DNA from: Myxococcales bacterium
Lineage (GTDB): Bacteria; Myxococcota; Myxococcia; Myxococcales; JAKAPL01
Reading direction: 5' to 3'
Length of the DNA: 61,629 nt
NCBI GenBank assembly: GCA_021783235.1
Contig: JAJXUD010000020.1
Location: 1 to 61,629, forward strand
Below are positions 51,244 to 61,629 of the stretch, piece after piece; the stretch's first letter is position 1; every line of letters starts with the position of its first letter. Made by a program: the position numbers and the translations under genes. Under the pieces are notes generated by a model. It was not told the DNA's origin, did not search any database, and saw nothing but the letters and a program-made list of their open reading frames with translations.

Positions 51244-52305
51244 CTACAGGTACTTCGTCGCCCGGCGGCGGCGCAGCTCGTCGACCACCGCCCGCACGTC
51301 CTGGCAGCGGTCGCGCGGGACCACCAGCACCGCGTCGCCCGCGTCGACGACCACCACGCCCTCCATGCCGACCACGGCGACCGGCCGGCCGCTGCCGAGC
51401 ACCACGCAGTCGCGCGAGCCGACGAGGAGCGCGTCCGGGCCGGCGACGTTCCCCTCGGCGTCCAGCGGGCGCACCTCGGGGAGCGCGCTGAAGCTGCCGA
51501 GGTCGCTCCAGCCCACGTCGGCCGGCACGACCGCGATCCGCTCGGCCCGCTCCATGACGCCGTAGTCGATGCTGATCGACGGCGCCTTCGGGAAGTGGCG
51601 GCGCAGCGCCGCCGCCTCCTTCGAGGTCCCCACCGCCGGGGCGAGCTTCTCGAGCACCGCCCAGAGCTCGGGGAGCTGCCGCTCGATCTCGGAGAGCAGG
51701 ACGTCGGCGCGGAAGGCGAAGATGCCGCCGTTCCAAAGGTGGTCGCCGCCCGCGACGTAGGACCGGGCGCGCTCGAGGTCCGGCTTCTCGACGAAGGCCG
51801 CGACGCGGCGGACGCCCGGCGAGAGCTCCTCGCCGAGCCGCAGGTAGCCGTAGCCGGTCTCGGGCCGGCTGGGCCGGATACCGACGGTGCAGAGCGCGCC
51901 CGACGCCGCGACCTCGGCGCAGCGGCGGAGCACCTCGCGAAAGCCGGGGAGGTCCGCGACGTGGTGATCGGAGGGCAAGACGAGCAGGACGCCCTCGGGA
52001 TCCCGCCGGTGAACGCGAAGTGCCGCCCAGCCGATGCAGGGGGCGGTGTTGCGCGCCGCGGGCTCGACGAGGACGTTCTGCCGCGGCAGCCGCGGCAGCG
52101 CGCGGCGGACCTGCGCCGCGTGGGCCGCGCCGCAGATGACGCTCACGTTCCTCGGCGGGGCGATCCCGCGCAGCCGCTCGAAGGTATCCGCGATGAGCGG
52201 CCGCTTGCCCGCGAGCGGAAGGAGCTGCTTCGGCCGGGCCTGGCGCGAGAGCGGCCAGAAGCGGGTGCCGGAGCCGCCGGCGAGGATGGTGGGGTGGATG
52301 CTCAT
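51244..52305 (-). CDS. manC: Mannose-1-phosphate guanylyltransferase
   Basis: This is a 353-residue nucleotidyltransferase producing GDP-mannose. The signature is AGGSGTRFWPLSRQARPKQLLPL at the N-terminus. VLVLPSDHHVAD, FVEKPD, LWNGGIFAF and SIDYGVMER follow in the expected order, along with VGWSDLGSFSAL. It lacks the C-terminal isomerase domain of bifunctional ManC/AlgA proteins. Its ATG overlaps the stop of the NUDIX gene (ATGA). It links with the phosphohexomutase for mannose-containing polysaccharide synthesis. Confidence 0.94.
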   Translation of the reverse strand: MSIHPTILAGGSGTRFWPLSRQARPKQLLPLAGKRPLIADTFERLRGIAPPRNVSVICGAAHAAQVRRALPRLPRQNVLVEPAARNTAPCIGWAALRVHRRDPEGVLLVLPSDHHVADLPGFREVLRRCAEVAASGALCTVGIRPSRPETGYGYLRLGEELSPGVRRVAAFVEKPDLERARSYVAGGDHLWNGGIFAFRADVLLSEIERQLPELWAVLEKLAPAVGTSKEAAALRRHFPKAPSISIDYGVMERAERIAVVPADVGWSDLGSFSALPEVRPLDAEGNVAGPDALLVGSRDCVVLGSGRPVAVVGMEGVVVVDAGDAVLVVPRDRCQDVRAVVDELRRRRATKYL

Positions 52306-52904
52306 GGACGGGCCTCCAGCAGCAGCGGACGGATGAGTTCGAGGAGCTGGTGGACGATGCGGCCGGTGGCGCCCCAGACGACCTCGCCCTCGACGGTGTA
52401 AAAGTAGATGTCGCGCATCAGGCCGAAGACCTCGCGCCGATCGATCCGCAGCGCCCCGGGTTCGAGGAAGCCGCGCAAGGGCAGGCGCAGCACCCGCGCC
52501 ACCTCCGCCGGGGCCGGCCGGAGCTCGTAGGGGTGGGGGACGACGCCGACGAACGGCGCCACCCGGAAGCGGGTGATGGTGTCGCAGAGGTCGAGCGGCC
52601 CGAGGACGTCGACGTCGGCGGGCCGGAGCCCGAGCTCCTCGTCGGCCTCGCGCAGCGCGGTCGCGAGCAGATCGCGGTCGAGCGGCTCGCGGCCGCCTCC
52701 CGGAAACGAGACGTCGCCCGCGTGCCGCGGCAGGGAGTCGGTCCGCTTCGTGAGCAGGAGCCGCGGCTCGCCGGCCTCCTCGTAGAGGGGCACGAGGACC
52801 GCGGCGGGGCGCGGCTCGGGCTCGCCGGGAGGCAGCCTCTCGAGCAGGCCGGGCGTCCGCCCGCCGAGCAGCGCCCGGATCCGCTCGAAGAGGGGCGAGG
52901 CCAT
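52302..52904 (-). CDS. NUDIX hydrolase, CoA pyrophosphatase type
   Basis: This is a 200-residue NUDIX protein. The CoA-specific UPF0035 signature LLTKRTDSLPRHAGDVSFPGG precedes the NUDIX box GGREPLDRDLLATALREADEELGL. Together these match the NudL/PCD1 type that hydrolyses CoA or its degradation products. A C-terminal helix follows. Its stop overlaps the ATG of manC. The start is 3 nt after the uppP stop, so the three genes form an operon. Confidence 0.9.
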   Translation of the reverse strand: MASPLFERIRALLGGRTPGLLERLPPGEPEPRPAAVLVPLYEEAGEPRLLLTKRTDSLPRHAGDVSFPGGGREPLDRDLLATALREADEELGLRPADVDVLGPLDLCDTITRFRVAPFVGVVPHPYELRPAPAEVARVLRLPLRGFLEPGALRIDRREVFGLMRDIYFYTVEGEVVWGATGRIVHQLLELIRPLLLEARP

Positions 52905-52907
52905 CTT

Positions 52908-53804
52908 CTAGCGCGAGGGCGCCACCGCGATCGGCGGCTCCGCGGCCATCGGCGCGCCCAGCGTGCCGCGGCCGACGAGGAAGAGGAGCAGGGCGCCCAT
53001 CGCGAGCCGCCAGACGACGAACGGGTGGGTGGTGCGCTGCCGCAGGTAGCGGAGCAGGAGCGCGATCACCGCGTAGCCCACGACGGCCGAGACCAGCGTG
53101 CCGATGGCCAGGTTCACGGCGGCCTCGCCGTGCAAGGGGAGCGCGTGGTGGCGGACGAGCTTCTGCAGCTTCCAGAGCCCCGCCGCGGCGACGGCGGGGA
53201 TCGAGAGCAGGAAGGAGAAGCGGGCGGCGTCGTCCCGGCGGATGCCGGCGAAGAGCCCGGCGGTGAGGGTGACGCCCGAGCGGCTGACGCCGGGGACGAT
53301 GGCGAGCGCCTGGGCGAGCCCCACGACGATGGCGTCGCGCCAGCGCAGCTCGCCCATGCGCCGCCCCTGCCGTCCGAAGATCTCGGCGAGGAAGAGGACC
53401 AGCGCGAGGGCGATGAGGCTTCCGGCGATGACCGTCAGCAAGGTCCCCTGCCGCTCGTCGAGCCGGTCGACCCTCTTCTCGAAGAGCAGCCCGAGAAAGC
53501 CCACCGGGATCGAGCCGACGACGACGAACCAGGCGAGCCGCGCGTCCTGGCTCTCGAACGGCCTCCCGTCGCGCAGCCCGGCGAGCGCGCCCCGGATCAT
53601 CCGACCGAGCTCGCTTCGAAAATAGACGAGCACCGCGACGAGCGTGCCCATCTGGATGATGACGTCGAAGCTCGTGAGGAACGGGTCGCCCCGCGCGATG
53701 CCGAGGAACGCCTCGGCGATCTTGAGGTGGGCGGTGGACGAGACCGGCAGGTACTCGGTGAGGCCCTGGACGATCCCGAGGAGGACTGCCTGCCAGTGGG
53801 TCAT
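52908..53804 (-). CDS. uppP: Undecaprenyl-diphosphatase
   Basis: This is a 298-residue polytopic membrane protein of the BacA/UppP family. The catalytic regions are QGLTEYLPVSSTAHL near the N-terminus and VPGVSRSGVTL in the middle. It has about eight hydrophobic helices. It dephosphorylates undecaprenyl diphosphate to recycle the lipid carrier for peptidoglycan and polysaccharides, and is associated with bacitracin resistance. It is first in the uppP-NUDIX-manC run. Confidence 0.95.
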   Translation of the reverse strand: MTHWQAVLLGIVQGLTEYLPVSSTAHLKIAEAFLGIARGDPFLTSFDVIIQMGTLVAVLVYFRSELGRMIRGALAGLRDGRPFESQDARLAWFVVVGSIPVGFLGLLFEKRVDRLDERQGTLLTVIAGSLIALALVLFLAEIFGRQGRRMGELRWRDAIVVGLAQALAIVPGVSRSGVTLTAGLFAGIRRDDAARFSFLLSIPAVAAAGLWKLQKLVRHHALPLHGEAAVNLAIGTLVSAVVGYAVIALLLRYLRQRTTHPFVVWRLAMGALLLFLVGRGTLGAPMAAEPPIAVAPSR

Positions 53805-53840
53805 GCGCGTTCCAACAAGAGGCGAGGGTGAGCTATTCGC

Positions 53841-56433
<2,593 letters not shown>

Positions 56434-56461
56434 GGGCAGTCCTCGCGCGAGAAAACGGCGC

Positions 56462-56491
56462 AGCCTAGTCTTTGGCTTCCGGCCGCGTCAA
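56462..56491 (-). promoter_or_regulatory. Promoter candidate of metK-sahH
   Basis: On the minus strand TTGACG (56491-56486) is followed after 18 nt by TAGGCT (56467-56462), 29 nt before the metK ATG. This is a plausible sigma70-type promoter. I found no SAM or SAH riboswitch-like fold in the short leader. Confidence 0.45.
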
Positions 56492-56578
56492 GGCGGGCGG
56501 AGCGACACGTCTCCGACCAGCGCGCGGAAGATCGATCACGACCAACGCCTCGCGCCATCAGGAACGGCGCACCAACGA

Positions 56579-56613
56579 GAGGCGCGGCAGCCCCGGGGGA
56601 GCCGCCGCGCCTC
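56579..56613 (-). terminator. Strong GC hairpin after the Arg/Asp-repeat gene
   Basis: GAGGCGCGGC (56579-56588) pairs with GCCGCGCCTC (56604-56613) around a CCCCGGGGG-containing loop. It lies 30 nt past the stop of the minus-strand gene at 56643. There is no T tract in either direction. It probably terminates the short operon before the metK promoter. Confidence 0.6.
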
Positions 56614-56642
56614 CTTCATGCTTTGTTCGGTTCTCCTCGACG

Positions 56643-57068
56643 TCAGCGGCGGTGGGCCCCGTGGCTGCGCTCCGCGCGCTCCTCCTCGCGCTCGTGTCGA
56701 TCCTTTCGGAGATCCCGAGCGTCGCGCGCCGCATCCTTCCGGTCCTTCCCCAGGTCACGGCGATCGGCCCGCATCTCCTTCCGATCGCGCCGCAGGTCGC
56801 GACGGTCTCGCGCCCGGTCCTTGCCCGCGCCGTCGTGGCGCAGGTCGGCCTCGTCGTGCCGGACGTCGCGCTGGTCCCGCCGCAGGTCTTGGCGGTCCTT
56901 CGCGATGTCGCTCCGATCGGCCCGGAGGTCCTGGGCGTCCTTGCGGACGTCCCGTTGCAGGCTGCCCTGGGCCTGCGCTGCGGGCGGGGGGGGCTGCGCC
57001 TCCGCGAAGGCCGCGGAGGCGGCGAGGAGAGCGGCTGAGGCGAGCGTGGTTTCGAGCAGTCTGAGCAT
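56643..57068 (-). CDS. Secreted Arg/Asp-periodic coiled-coil-like protein
   Basis: This is a 141-residue exported protein. A signal peptide (MLRLLETTLASAALLAASAAFAEA) precedes a Pro/Gln/Ala segment and about 100 residues of Arg, Asp, Lys and Leu in a regular pattern (DLRADRSDIAKDRQDLRRDQRDV...). The dominant unit is a seven-residue Asp-Leu-Arg-x-Asp-Arg-x, which alternates charges and predicts a long amphipathic helix. It lies 94 nt downstream of the small Leu-rich gene and could belong to the same sigma-factor operon. Function is unknown; structural or metal binding is possible. Confidence 0.8.
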   Translation of the reverse strand: MLRLLETTLASAALLAASAAFAEAQPPPPAAQAQGSLQRDVRKDAQDLRADRSDIAKDRQDLRRDQRDVRHDEADLRHDGAGKDRARDRRDLRRDRKEMRADRRDLGKDRKDAARDARDLRKDRHEREEERAERSHGAHRR

Positions 57069-57161
57069 GTTCGTCTTTCTCCAGTGTTGGGCCGCGGAGG
57101 AACGCGGCCGCGTTCTTCTTTCATCAACCCGCCCGAGCGCCGGAGGTTTCGCCGGAGCCGG

Positions 57162-57386
57162 TCACGGGGGCGCGAGGAGCGGGTAGAGCTTCAAGAGATC
57201 GAGGGTCTGCAAGAGCTCCATGTCCCGGATGATCGCGGCTTCGTCGCCCGCAGCACCGGGTTGGCCGCCGTCCGGCGCGAGCGGGCGCTCCTTCGCGGCA
57301 AGACCCGAGGGCGCCGCAGGGCCGAACGGAGCAGGCCCGGCGTGCGCCGGGGAGCCGACCAAGATGACGCAGAGGAGCCGGATCAC
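57162..57386 (-). CDS. Small secreted protein with C-terminal LELLQTLDLL-like helix
   Basis: This is a 74-residue protein with a GTG start and a short signal peptide (MIRLLCVILVGSPAHA). The C-terminal segment DEAAIIRDMELLQTLDLLKLYPLL resembles the short Leu/Asp-rich tails that recur next to DUF3106 and sigma/anti-sigma genes in deltaproteobacteria. It sits 52 nt downstream of the DUF3106 gene in the same direction. Its function is unknown, but the position suggests the operon's periplasmic component. Confidence 0.65.
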   Translation of the reverse strand: MIRLLCVILVGSPAHAGPAPFGPAAPSGLAAKERPLAPDGGQPGAAGDEAAIIRDMELLQTLDLLKLYPLLAPP

Positions 57387-57438
57387 CGTCGGGCAGCCTC
57401 GCCTCGATGCCCCGCGGCTCGAGTCACCGATCCCGGCA

Positions 57439-57912
57439 TCAGCGGCGCCCGCGAGCGCGCAGCCGCTCCCGCATCAGCTCACGCTCGTCGGGCGACATCG
57501 ACTCCCAGCGCCCGAGATTCTCGAGAAACCGCTCGCGGACCTGGGGAGAGGCCTCGAGCACCTTCTGGAGTGCCCGGATGAACGCTCGGCGCTGCGGCGG
57601 GTCCAGCTCCTCGAAGCGCGCGAACTTCTCCAGGATCGCCCGCCGATCGGCCTCGGGCAACGCCTGGAAGGCGTGAAAGTTTTCCTCGACCTGCGCCCGC
57701 TTTTCGGGCGGGAGCGCGTGCAGCTCCGCGAGCCGCTCGCGGAGCTCCTGCCGTTTCGCGGGGGGAAGCGACTGCAACTCCTCGTAGCGCTGCCTCAGGC
57801 TCTCCCGCTCGGAGGGTGAGAGCCTATTCCAGCGCTCGATCTCGCTGGCGGTCTGCCCCCGGGCGGCGCCCGCGGAGGCGAGGATGACGGCGAGCAACAG
57901 GGCGCGGCTCAT
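57439..57912 (-). CDS. DUF3106-family secreted helical protein
   Basis: This is a 157-residue secreted protein with signal peptide MSRALLLAVILASAGAARG. It consists of seven short helical repeats beginning with ALPP-, SLPP- or ALPE- (WNRLSPSERESLRQRYEELQSLPPAKRQELRERL and similar), the layout of DUF3106. The ATG overlaps the stop of the anti-sigma gene by ATGA. Its place beside a sigma/anti-sigma pair suggests it is an envelope component whose expression or stress sensing the sigma factor controls. Confidence 0.85.
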   Translation of the reverse strand: MSRALLLAVILASAGAARGQTASEIERWNRLSPSERESLRQRYEELQSLPPAKRQELRERLAELHALPPEKRAQVEENFHAFQALPEADRRAILEKFARFEELDPPQRRAFIRALQKVLEASPQVRERFLENLGRWESMSPDERELMRERLRARGRR

Positions 57913-58409
57913 CGGCGGGCTCCTCCCGACTCGAGCTGGTCGAGCATCGCCACGACCTCGACGTCTTCGGGCGAGCGCAGCTCGGAGGCGATCTGGATCG
58001 CTCGGTAATTTTCGAAGAGCTCGAGGCGCCGGGCGATCGCCAGCTCCTCGGGCCGACCGGCCGTCCTCGCCCGGCGGCCCGCGAGAAAGAGCAGGGCGGC
58101 CGCGGTGATCGCGGTCGCGAACCCCAAGGGCCAGGCGATCCGCCTCCGACGCCTGCGGCGCTCGCTCGCCCGCTCTTCGGCGGCGAGGCGATCCCCAAAG
58201 CGCCCCTCGAAACCCAGCGCCAAACGCACCTCCGGCAGCCGATCGAGCCGCGCCACCGCCCGACCAAGACCCTCCTGGACGGCACGGCACGAGGCGCAGC
58301 GAAGGAGGTGCGCCTCGACGGCCGCGCGCTCGTCCGGCGCGAGCTCGCCATCCAAGAGCGCGGTCAACTGCCCCCGCACCTCGCTGCAACCGACGGTCGC
58401 GGTGCTCAC
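57909..58409 (-). CDS. Zinc-finger anti-sigma factor (membrane)
   Basis: This is a 166-residue anti-sigma protein. The N-terminal domain has the zf-HC2 pattern (His-x3-Cys-x2-Cys in EAHLLRCASC, with an upstream Cys and Gly-Glu-Leu). A basic patch is followed by one transmembrane helix (about 90-108, WPLGFATAITAAALLFLAG). The C-terminal periplasmic part is helical (ELFENYRAIQIASELRSPEDVEVVAMLDQL). It overlaps the sigma gene upstream and the DUF3106 gene downstream, so the trio is coupled. It should sequester the sigma factor until envelope stress releases it. Confidence 0.87.
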   Translation of the reverse strand: MSTATVGCSEVRGQLTALLDGELAPDERAAVEAHLLRCASCRAVQEGLGRAVARLDRLPEVRLALGFEGRFGDRLAAEERASERRRRRRRIAWPLGFATAITAAALLFLAGRRARTAGRPEELAIARRLELFENYRAIQIASELRSPEDVEVVAMLDQLESGGARR

Positions 58410-59020
58410 GCGTCATCCTCCGGCGCGATCGCGGACAGCTCTCCCAGCCCGCGGGAGAGGGCCACGGTCGCGCGATGAACCAACGACTTGATCGCGGCCT
58501 CGCTCGCCTCGAGCACGGCCGCGATCTCGCGGTACGAGAGCCCCTGGAACCGGCAGAGGACGAGCGCCATGCGCTCGCGCTCGGGCAGGCACCCGAGCGC
58601 TCGATTGACGGCCGCCTCGAGCTCTTTCCCCTCGAGCATCTCGTCCGGCCGCGTGGGTTGCATGCCCTCGCGCTCCGGCCCCTCGGCTGGCAGCGGCTCG
58701 AAGGCTCCTCGGCGCGACTCTGGACGGCGCAGCTCGTTCAGGCAATGGTTCGCGGCGATCCGGTAGAGAAAGGTCTTGAAGCGGGCGGTCGGCGCGTAGC
58801 GGGGCAGCGACCGGTGAAGCCTGAGGAAGATCTCCTGGGCGAGCTCCTCGGCCCGCGCCTCGTCGCCCACATATCTCGCCGCGAATCGAACCATGGCGCT
58901 CGCGTGGCGGCGAAAGAGCTCCTCGAATGCCTGGCGGTCGCCCCGCTGCGCCCGCAGCATCAGCTCGGCGTCGGGGTCTTCCCGCTGGCCCTTCTCCTCG
59001 TGCCTCCTCGCCGCGACCAC
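58406..59020 (-). CDS. ECF-type RNA polymerase sigma factor
   Basis: This is a 204-residue sigma70 family ECF protein. A GTG at 59020 is used, with GGAGG 5 nt upstream; two GTGs in tandem make the exact start slightly uncertain. Sigma2 is seen as DRQAFEELFRRHASAMVRFAARYVGDEARAEELAQEIFLRLHRSL and PTARFKTFLYRIAANHCLNELRR. Sigma4 is seen as LPERERMALVLCRFQGLSYREIAAVLEASEAAIKSLVHRATVAL. It is the first gene of the operon with its zinc-finger anti-sigma partner and DUF3106 protein. Confidence 0.93.
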   Translation of the reverse strand: MVAARRHEEKGQREDPDAELMLRAQRGDRQAFEELFRRHASAMVRFAARYVGDEARAEELAQEIFLRLHRSLPRYAPTARFKTFLYRIAANHCLNELRRPESRRGAFEPLPAEGPEREGMQPTRPDEMLEGKELEAAVNRALGCLPERERMALVLCRFQGLSYREIAAVLEASEAAIKSLVHRATVALSRGLGELSAIAPEDDA

Positions 59021-59106
59021 CACGACCTCCGATCCTTCAAACCCGGTCCGGGCCGCCTGGTTTCGCGAACGATGGGTCGCCGCCCCCGCAGCGAGCCCCC
59101 GCTGCC

Positions 59107-60150
59107 TCAAAAAGATAGATCCGCCCCGAGGGTGAAGAGGTTGAGCTCGGGCGGCAGCGCGCCGAAACCCACGGCCACGGAGGCCCCTTGGTCGAGCTGG
59201 AGCGTGTACGCCGCGTAGGCTTGGAGGGCGTCGGTCACATCGACGGAGAGCTTGGGCGTGAACGCCTGTCCCTCGCCATCTCCTTGAACGTAGGCGAGGT
59301 AGGCGTAGCTGAAGGAGGCGCGAAGGCGGTCCCCCAGCTGTTGGCGCAGCGTGGTCACCCCGGTCCAGATCATCGGCGCGGACGGGAGGCCGGCCGCCGC
59401 GGGGGAGACGCCGCGGAGCGCGAACAGACGCCCCCCGAGGCCGACGAAGCTGATCTGCCCCACCTTGGCCGGGTCCTGATCGTAGACGAAGTAGCTGCCG
59501 AGCACGGAGAGGGTGGTCCCATGCCACCGGCCGGTGACGCTGCCCGTCAGCCCGAGCTGAGCGAGCCCGCTCTGGTAGCTCCGTGCGCCCTTGGCCCCAG
59601 GCACACCGATCGACTGGTCGATGTCGAAGTGGCTGAAGGTCGTCTCGCCGAGGAGCGTGAGGCGACGGGCGCCACCCCCGATCGAGTAGCTCGCGTTCAG
59701 ATCCGCCCCGTCCGCGTCGGCGCCCAACCGGTCCACCACCTTCGTTGGGCGTCCCGCGGCCCCGGTGGCGGCCTCGGTCTGCTGCCCGGTGGCGAGCGGC
59801 GAGAGCATGAGGTAGCCGCCGAACTCCCACCGCTCGGACGGCCGCCAGATGGGCCCGAGTTCGAAGGTGTGATGCAGCGTCTCGAGCTGATCGGTGGTCA
59901 TGAGGTAGGTCCCGAGCAGGCTCCACGCCGGCCACTCGAGGTTCAGCTCGCCGGAGAGGATGTCGCCCACGTACTCGTAGCCGCCGCTCAAGGCCGCCGG
60001 GCCATACGTCAGCTCCTCGAGCAGGCTGTCGTCCGCGGCGGCGCGCCCCGCGAACGCGCAGAGCGCGAGGCCGCTCGTGACGGCGAGCGCGCTCACGAGC
60101 TTCGCTCCGAAGCCGTCGCGGAGGCCGAAGGAGCCGCGGCCAATGGTCAA
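59107..60150 (-). CDS. Outer-membrane beta-barrel-like secreted protein
   Basis: This protein of up to 347 residues starts at a TTG giving MTIGRGSFGLRDGFGAKLVSALAVTSGLALCAFAGRAAA. A GTG at 60096 with GGAG 8 nt upstream would give a shorter signal peptide without a basic N-region and is the main alternative. The mature part has alternating beta strands with aromatic girdles (ELNLEWPAWSLLGTYLMTTDQ, WEFGGYLMLSPL, LSVLGSYFVYDQ, ASFSYAYLAY) and ends NLFTLGADLSF with a terminal Phe. This fits a barrel of about 14-16 strands. It lies just upstream of the ECF operon and may be in its regulon. Confidence 0.8.
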   Translation of the reverse strand: MTIGRGSFGLRDGFGAKLVSALAVTSGLALCAFAGRAAADDSLLEELTYGPAALSGGYEYVGDILSGELNLEWPAWSLLGTYLMTTDQLETLHHTFELGPIWRPSERWEFGGYLMLSPLATGQQTEAATGAAGRPTKVVDRLGADADGADLNASYSIGGGARRLTLLGETTFSHFDIDQSIGVPGAKGARSYQSGLAQLGLTGSVTGRWHGTTLSVLGSYFVYDQDPAKVGQISFVGLGGRLFALRGVSPAAAGLPSAPMIWTGVTTLRQQLGDRLRASFSYAYLAYVQGDGEGQAFTPKLSVDVTDALQAYAAYTLQLDQGASVAVGFGALPPELNLFTLGADLSF

Positions 60151-60358
60151 GAAAACCCCCAGCGAGAGAGGACGGGTGGCGGTCCCTCGGCGCAACCTTC
60201 CTTCATCTCCGCGCGGTAGAAAAGCCCGAAGCGCCTGGAGGCGACGCGGGGGGCCGGACCCGGAGCGCCCGTGACCAGCGGGGGGGCAACGAGCAGCGTG
60301 ACCAGCCCGCGACGAAGACGATGGTTCAGGGAGCGGAGGGCGACGGCCGAGCGGCGCG

Positions 60359-61629
60359 CTACCAGTGGCCCGCGGAGATCGAGTAGGCCTGAACGGCGTT
60401 CGTCGTCTGGCAGGAGGGGAGCAGCCCACCGAAGACGAAGAGCAGGTCGGGCCTCTTCGGGGAGATCGCCGCCACCGCCTGTGCCGCTGCCGTCGGGAAC
60501 GGCGCGACACTCGACCAGACGCCAGTCGAGACATCGAGGACCTGGGTGGGCGGCGGGGAACTCCAGCCGCCACCGTCAGGAAGGTTCTCCCCCCCCGCGG
60601 CGACGTAGAGCTTGCCCCCACCCGGGTCGTAGGCGGCGGCGCAGTTCTGCACCGGCAGCGGGAGGCTCGATTGGACGAAGGGCGAAGACGGGCTCGTCAT
60701 GTCGTACCGATCGACCTCGGCGGTCGAGGCGCTCCCCCCCTGCGCCGGCGAGCCGCCGATGACGTAGAGGCGACCTACGCCGTCCTGCGTGCCGCAGACG
60801 TTCTCTCGGGGATTCGGCAGGACGGGAGTCTCGGTGGTCCATGCGCTCGGCACGGAAAAGCCCAGCACGGTACCGAGGTCAGCGAAGCTCCCCGCCGAGA
60901 TCGCATGGCCGGCCGCAAGGAAGATCTCCTGGGGGAGGACCCCCGTGACGAAGGCCGCCCGCGGGCTGAGGGACGAGCCCTCGCTGGTCCAGTAACCGCT
61001 CGCCGGTGGGCTGCCCAGCGTCCAGGCTTCGACGACGCTGAGCGTCGTTCCACCGATCGCGCTGTCCCCGCCGATCACGTAGATGCGCCCGTCGCCTCCC
61101 AGGGCCGCGCCGGGAAGGAGCCGTGCGGTCGGCATGTCGCCCAACGAGATCCAGCCATTCGCGACCGGGTCATAGGCCTCGGCCGTTCCGACGGCGGTCG
61201 CGCCCGACGCGCCGTTCGAAGGGCACAGGCTCCCGCCGACGCCACCGAACAGATAGATGAGCCCGTCGCCTCCGACCGCCACCGCCATCATCGCCCGCTC
61301 GGTCGGCATCGACGCGACGGCCGCGCAGACCCCGCCGAAGCAGTGGGTGCCAACGGCGCAGCCGCTCTCGACACAGGTCGATCCGGCGTCGGGCGTCCCG
61401 GCGTCGAAGCCCGAGTCGGGAGGCCCCGCGTCGAAGCCGGCGTCCGGGGGCCCGGCGTCTCCCCCGCCAGCGTCGAGACCTGCGTCCGCCGTGCCCGCGT
61501 CTGCCGTGCCCGCGTCTGCCGTGCCCGCGTCTGCCGTGCCCGCGTCTGCCGTGCCCGCGTCTGCCGTGCCCGCGTCTGCCGTGCCCGCGTCTGCCGTGCC
61601 CGCGTCTGCCGTGCCCGCGTCTGCCGTGC
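60359..61629 (-). CDS. Kelch-repeat lipoprotein with Asp-Ala-Gly repeats, 5' end outside window
   Basis: The frame is open to the right edge, so the signal peptide is not seen. The visible product begins with about nine Thr-Ala-Asp-Ala-Gly units, then [19 protein letters not shown], a Cys-rich [17 protein letters not shown] patch and five or six kelch-type blades. The blades have features such as [47 protein letters not shown] and [11 protein letters not shown]. Blades are of 50-60 residues with Gly-Gly turns, giving a beta-propeller. It is probably a surface-anchored protein. The Asp-Ala-Gly linker is the same type as in the other myxobacterial-like lipoproteins here. Confidence 0.87.
   Translation of the reverse strand, partial: TADAGTADAGTADAGTADAGTADAGTADAGTADAGTADAGTADAGTADAGLDAGGGDAGPPDAGFDAGPPDSGFDAGTPDAGSTCVESGCAVGTHCFGGVCAAVASMPTERAMMAVAVGGDGLIYLFGGVGGSLCPSNGASGATAVGTAEAYDPVANGWISLGDMPTARLLPGAALGGDGRIYVIGGDSAIGGTTLSVVEAWTLGSPPASGYWTSEGSSLSPRAAFVTGVLPQEIFLAAGHAISAGSFADLGTVLGFSVPSAWTTETPVLPNPRENVCGTQDGVGRLYVIGGSPAQGGSASTAEVDRYDMTSPSSPFVQSSLPLPVQNCAAAYDPGGGKLYVAAGGENLPDGGGWSSPPPTQVLDVSTGVWSSVAPFPTAAAQAVAAISPKRPDLLFVFGGLLPSCQTTNAVQAYSISAGHW
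61488..61629. repeat. Perfect 15-bp tandem repeat, about nine copies in the window
   Basis: The unit ctgccgtgcccgcgt repeats with no visible substitution to the right edge. It encodes Thr-Ala-Asp-Ala-Gly on the minus strand. The array continues beyond the window. Identity this high in a coding region points to recent slippage. Copy-number changes would alter linker length without frameshift. Confidence 0.95.

Noticed and set aside
56434-56642. SAM or SAH riboswitch upstream of metK and sahH
   Set aside because: The leader is only about 20-25 nt after the likely promoter, and the GC hairpin at 56579-56613 is better explained as a terminator.
61488-61629. Tandem array as a CRISPR array
   Set aside because: The 15-bp units are contiguous without spacers and are in a coding frame.

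Overview
The window is a very GC-rich bacterial chromosome segment, about 70% or more by eye, with third codon positions almost always G or C. Several features point to a Myxococcota-type (former deltaproteobacterial) genome. There are many large lipoproteins with Asp-Ala-Gly or Asp-Gly-Gly linkers, Cys-rich surface proteins, a Hanks-type kinase, PKD and kelch lipoproteins, and an ECF sigma operon carrying DUF3106. This is inferred from gene content; I see no rRNA, tRNA or CRISPR array.

Layout from left to right. Positions 1-11.8 kb hold a PEGA-domain protein cut by the left edge, a histidine kinase coupled to an M16 peptidase, a beta-propeller lipoprotein with a TPR partner, a penicillin-acylase-family lipoprotein, and a CHASE3-PAS histidine kinase downstream of yccF. 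Positions 11.9-17.2 kb are accessory: an AbrB-like/DUF262 pair whose 3' end looks broken, a MopE/DUF5648-type lipoprotein, a stretch with degenerate tandem repeats, a small HTH protein, and a vWA pseudogene with an in-frame stop. Positions 17.2-22.7 kb hold a beta-barrel protein and a 1210-residue lipoprotein with ten PKD-like repeats, followed by hairpins and decayed PKD fragments. Positions 22.7-30.1 kb hold glycan genes (GH57 enzyme, galT, glgA), interrupted by a lipoprotein and a two-gene AAA-ATPase/TOPRIM-like module that resembles antiphage systems.

Positions 30.2-38.3 kb contain two paralogous 11-cysteine lipoproteins, a soluble Ser/Thr kinase, prmA, a duplicated-domain M16 peptidase and an M1-type peptidase lipoprotein. 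Positions 38.6-42.5 kb form a compact five-gene cluster of the thiazole/oxazole-modified peptide (TOMM) type: a Cys-cluster membrane protein, an SRPBCC protein, a leader-binding/E1-like protein, a YcaO cyclodehydratase and a SagB-type dehydrogenase, with no conventional precursor gene visible. Next come a Cys-rich lipoprotein and an AbiE-like toxin-antitoxin pair with an AT-rich promoter.

Positions 46.1-56.4 kb are mostly housekeeping on the minus strand: lepB, a ROK sugar kinase, phosphomanno/glucomutase, manC, a CoA-type NUDIX hydrolase, uppP, sahH and metK. Two surface lipoproteins lie among them, one of which joins a collagen-like repeat to a phage tail-collar domain. Positions 56.6-60.2 kb hold an Arg/Asp-periodic secreted protein, the sigma/anti-sigma/DUF3106 operon and a beta-barrel protein. 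A kelch lipoprotein with a perfect 15-bp tandem repeat runs off the right edge.

The most unusual elements are the TOMM-like cluster headed by the Cys-cluster membrane protein, the AAA/TOPRIM pair inside the glycan genes, and the AbrB/DUF262 pair.
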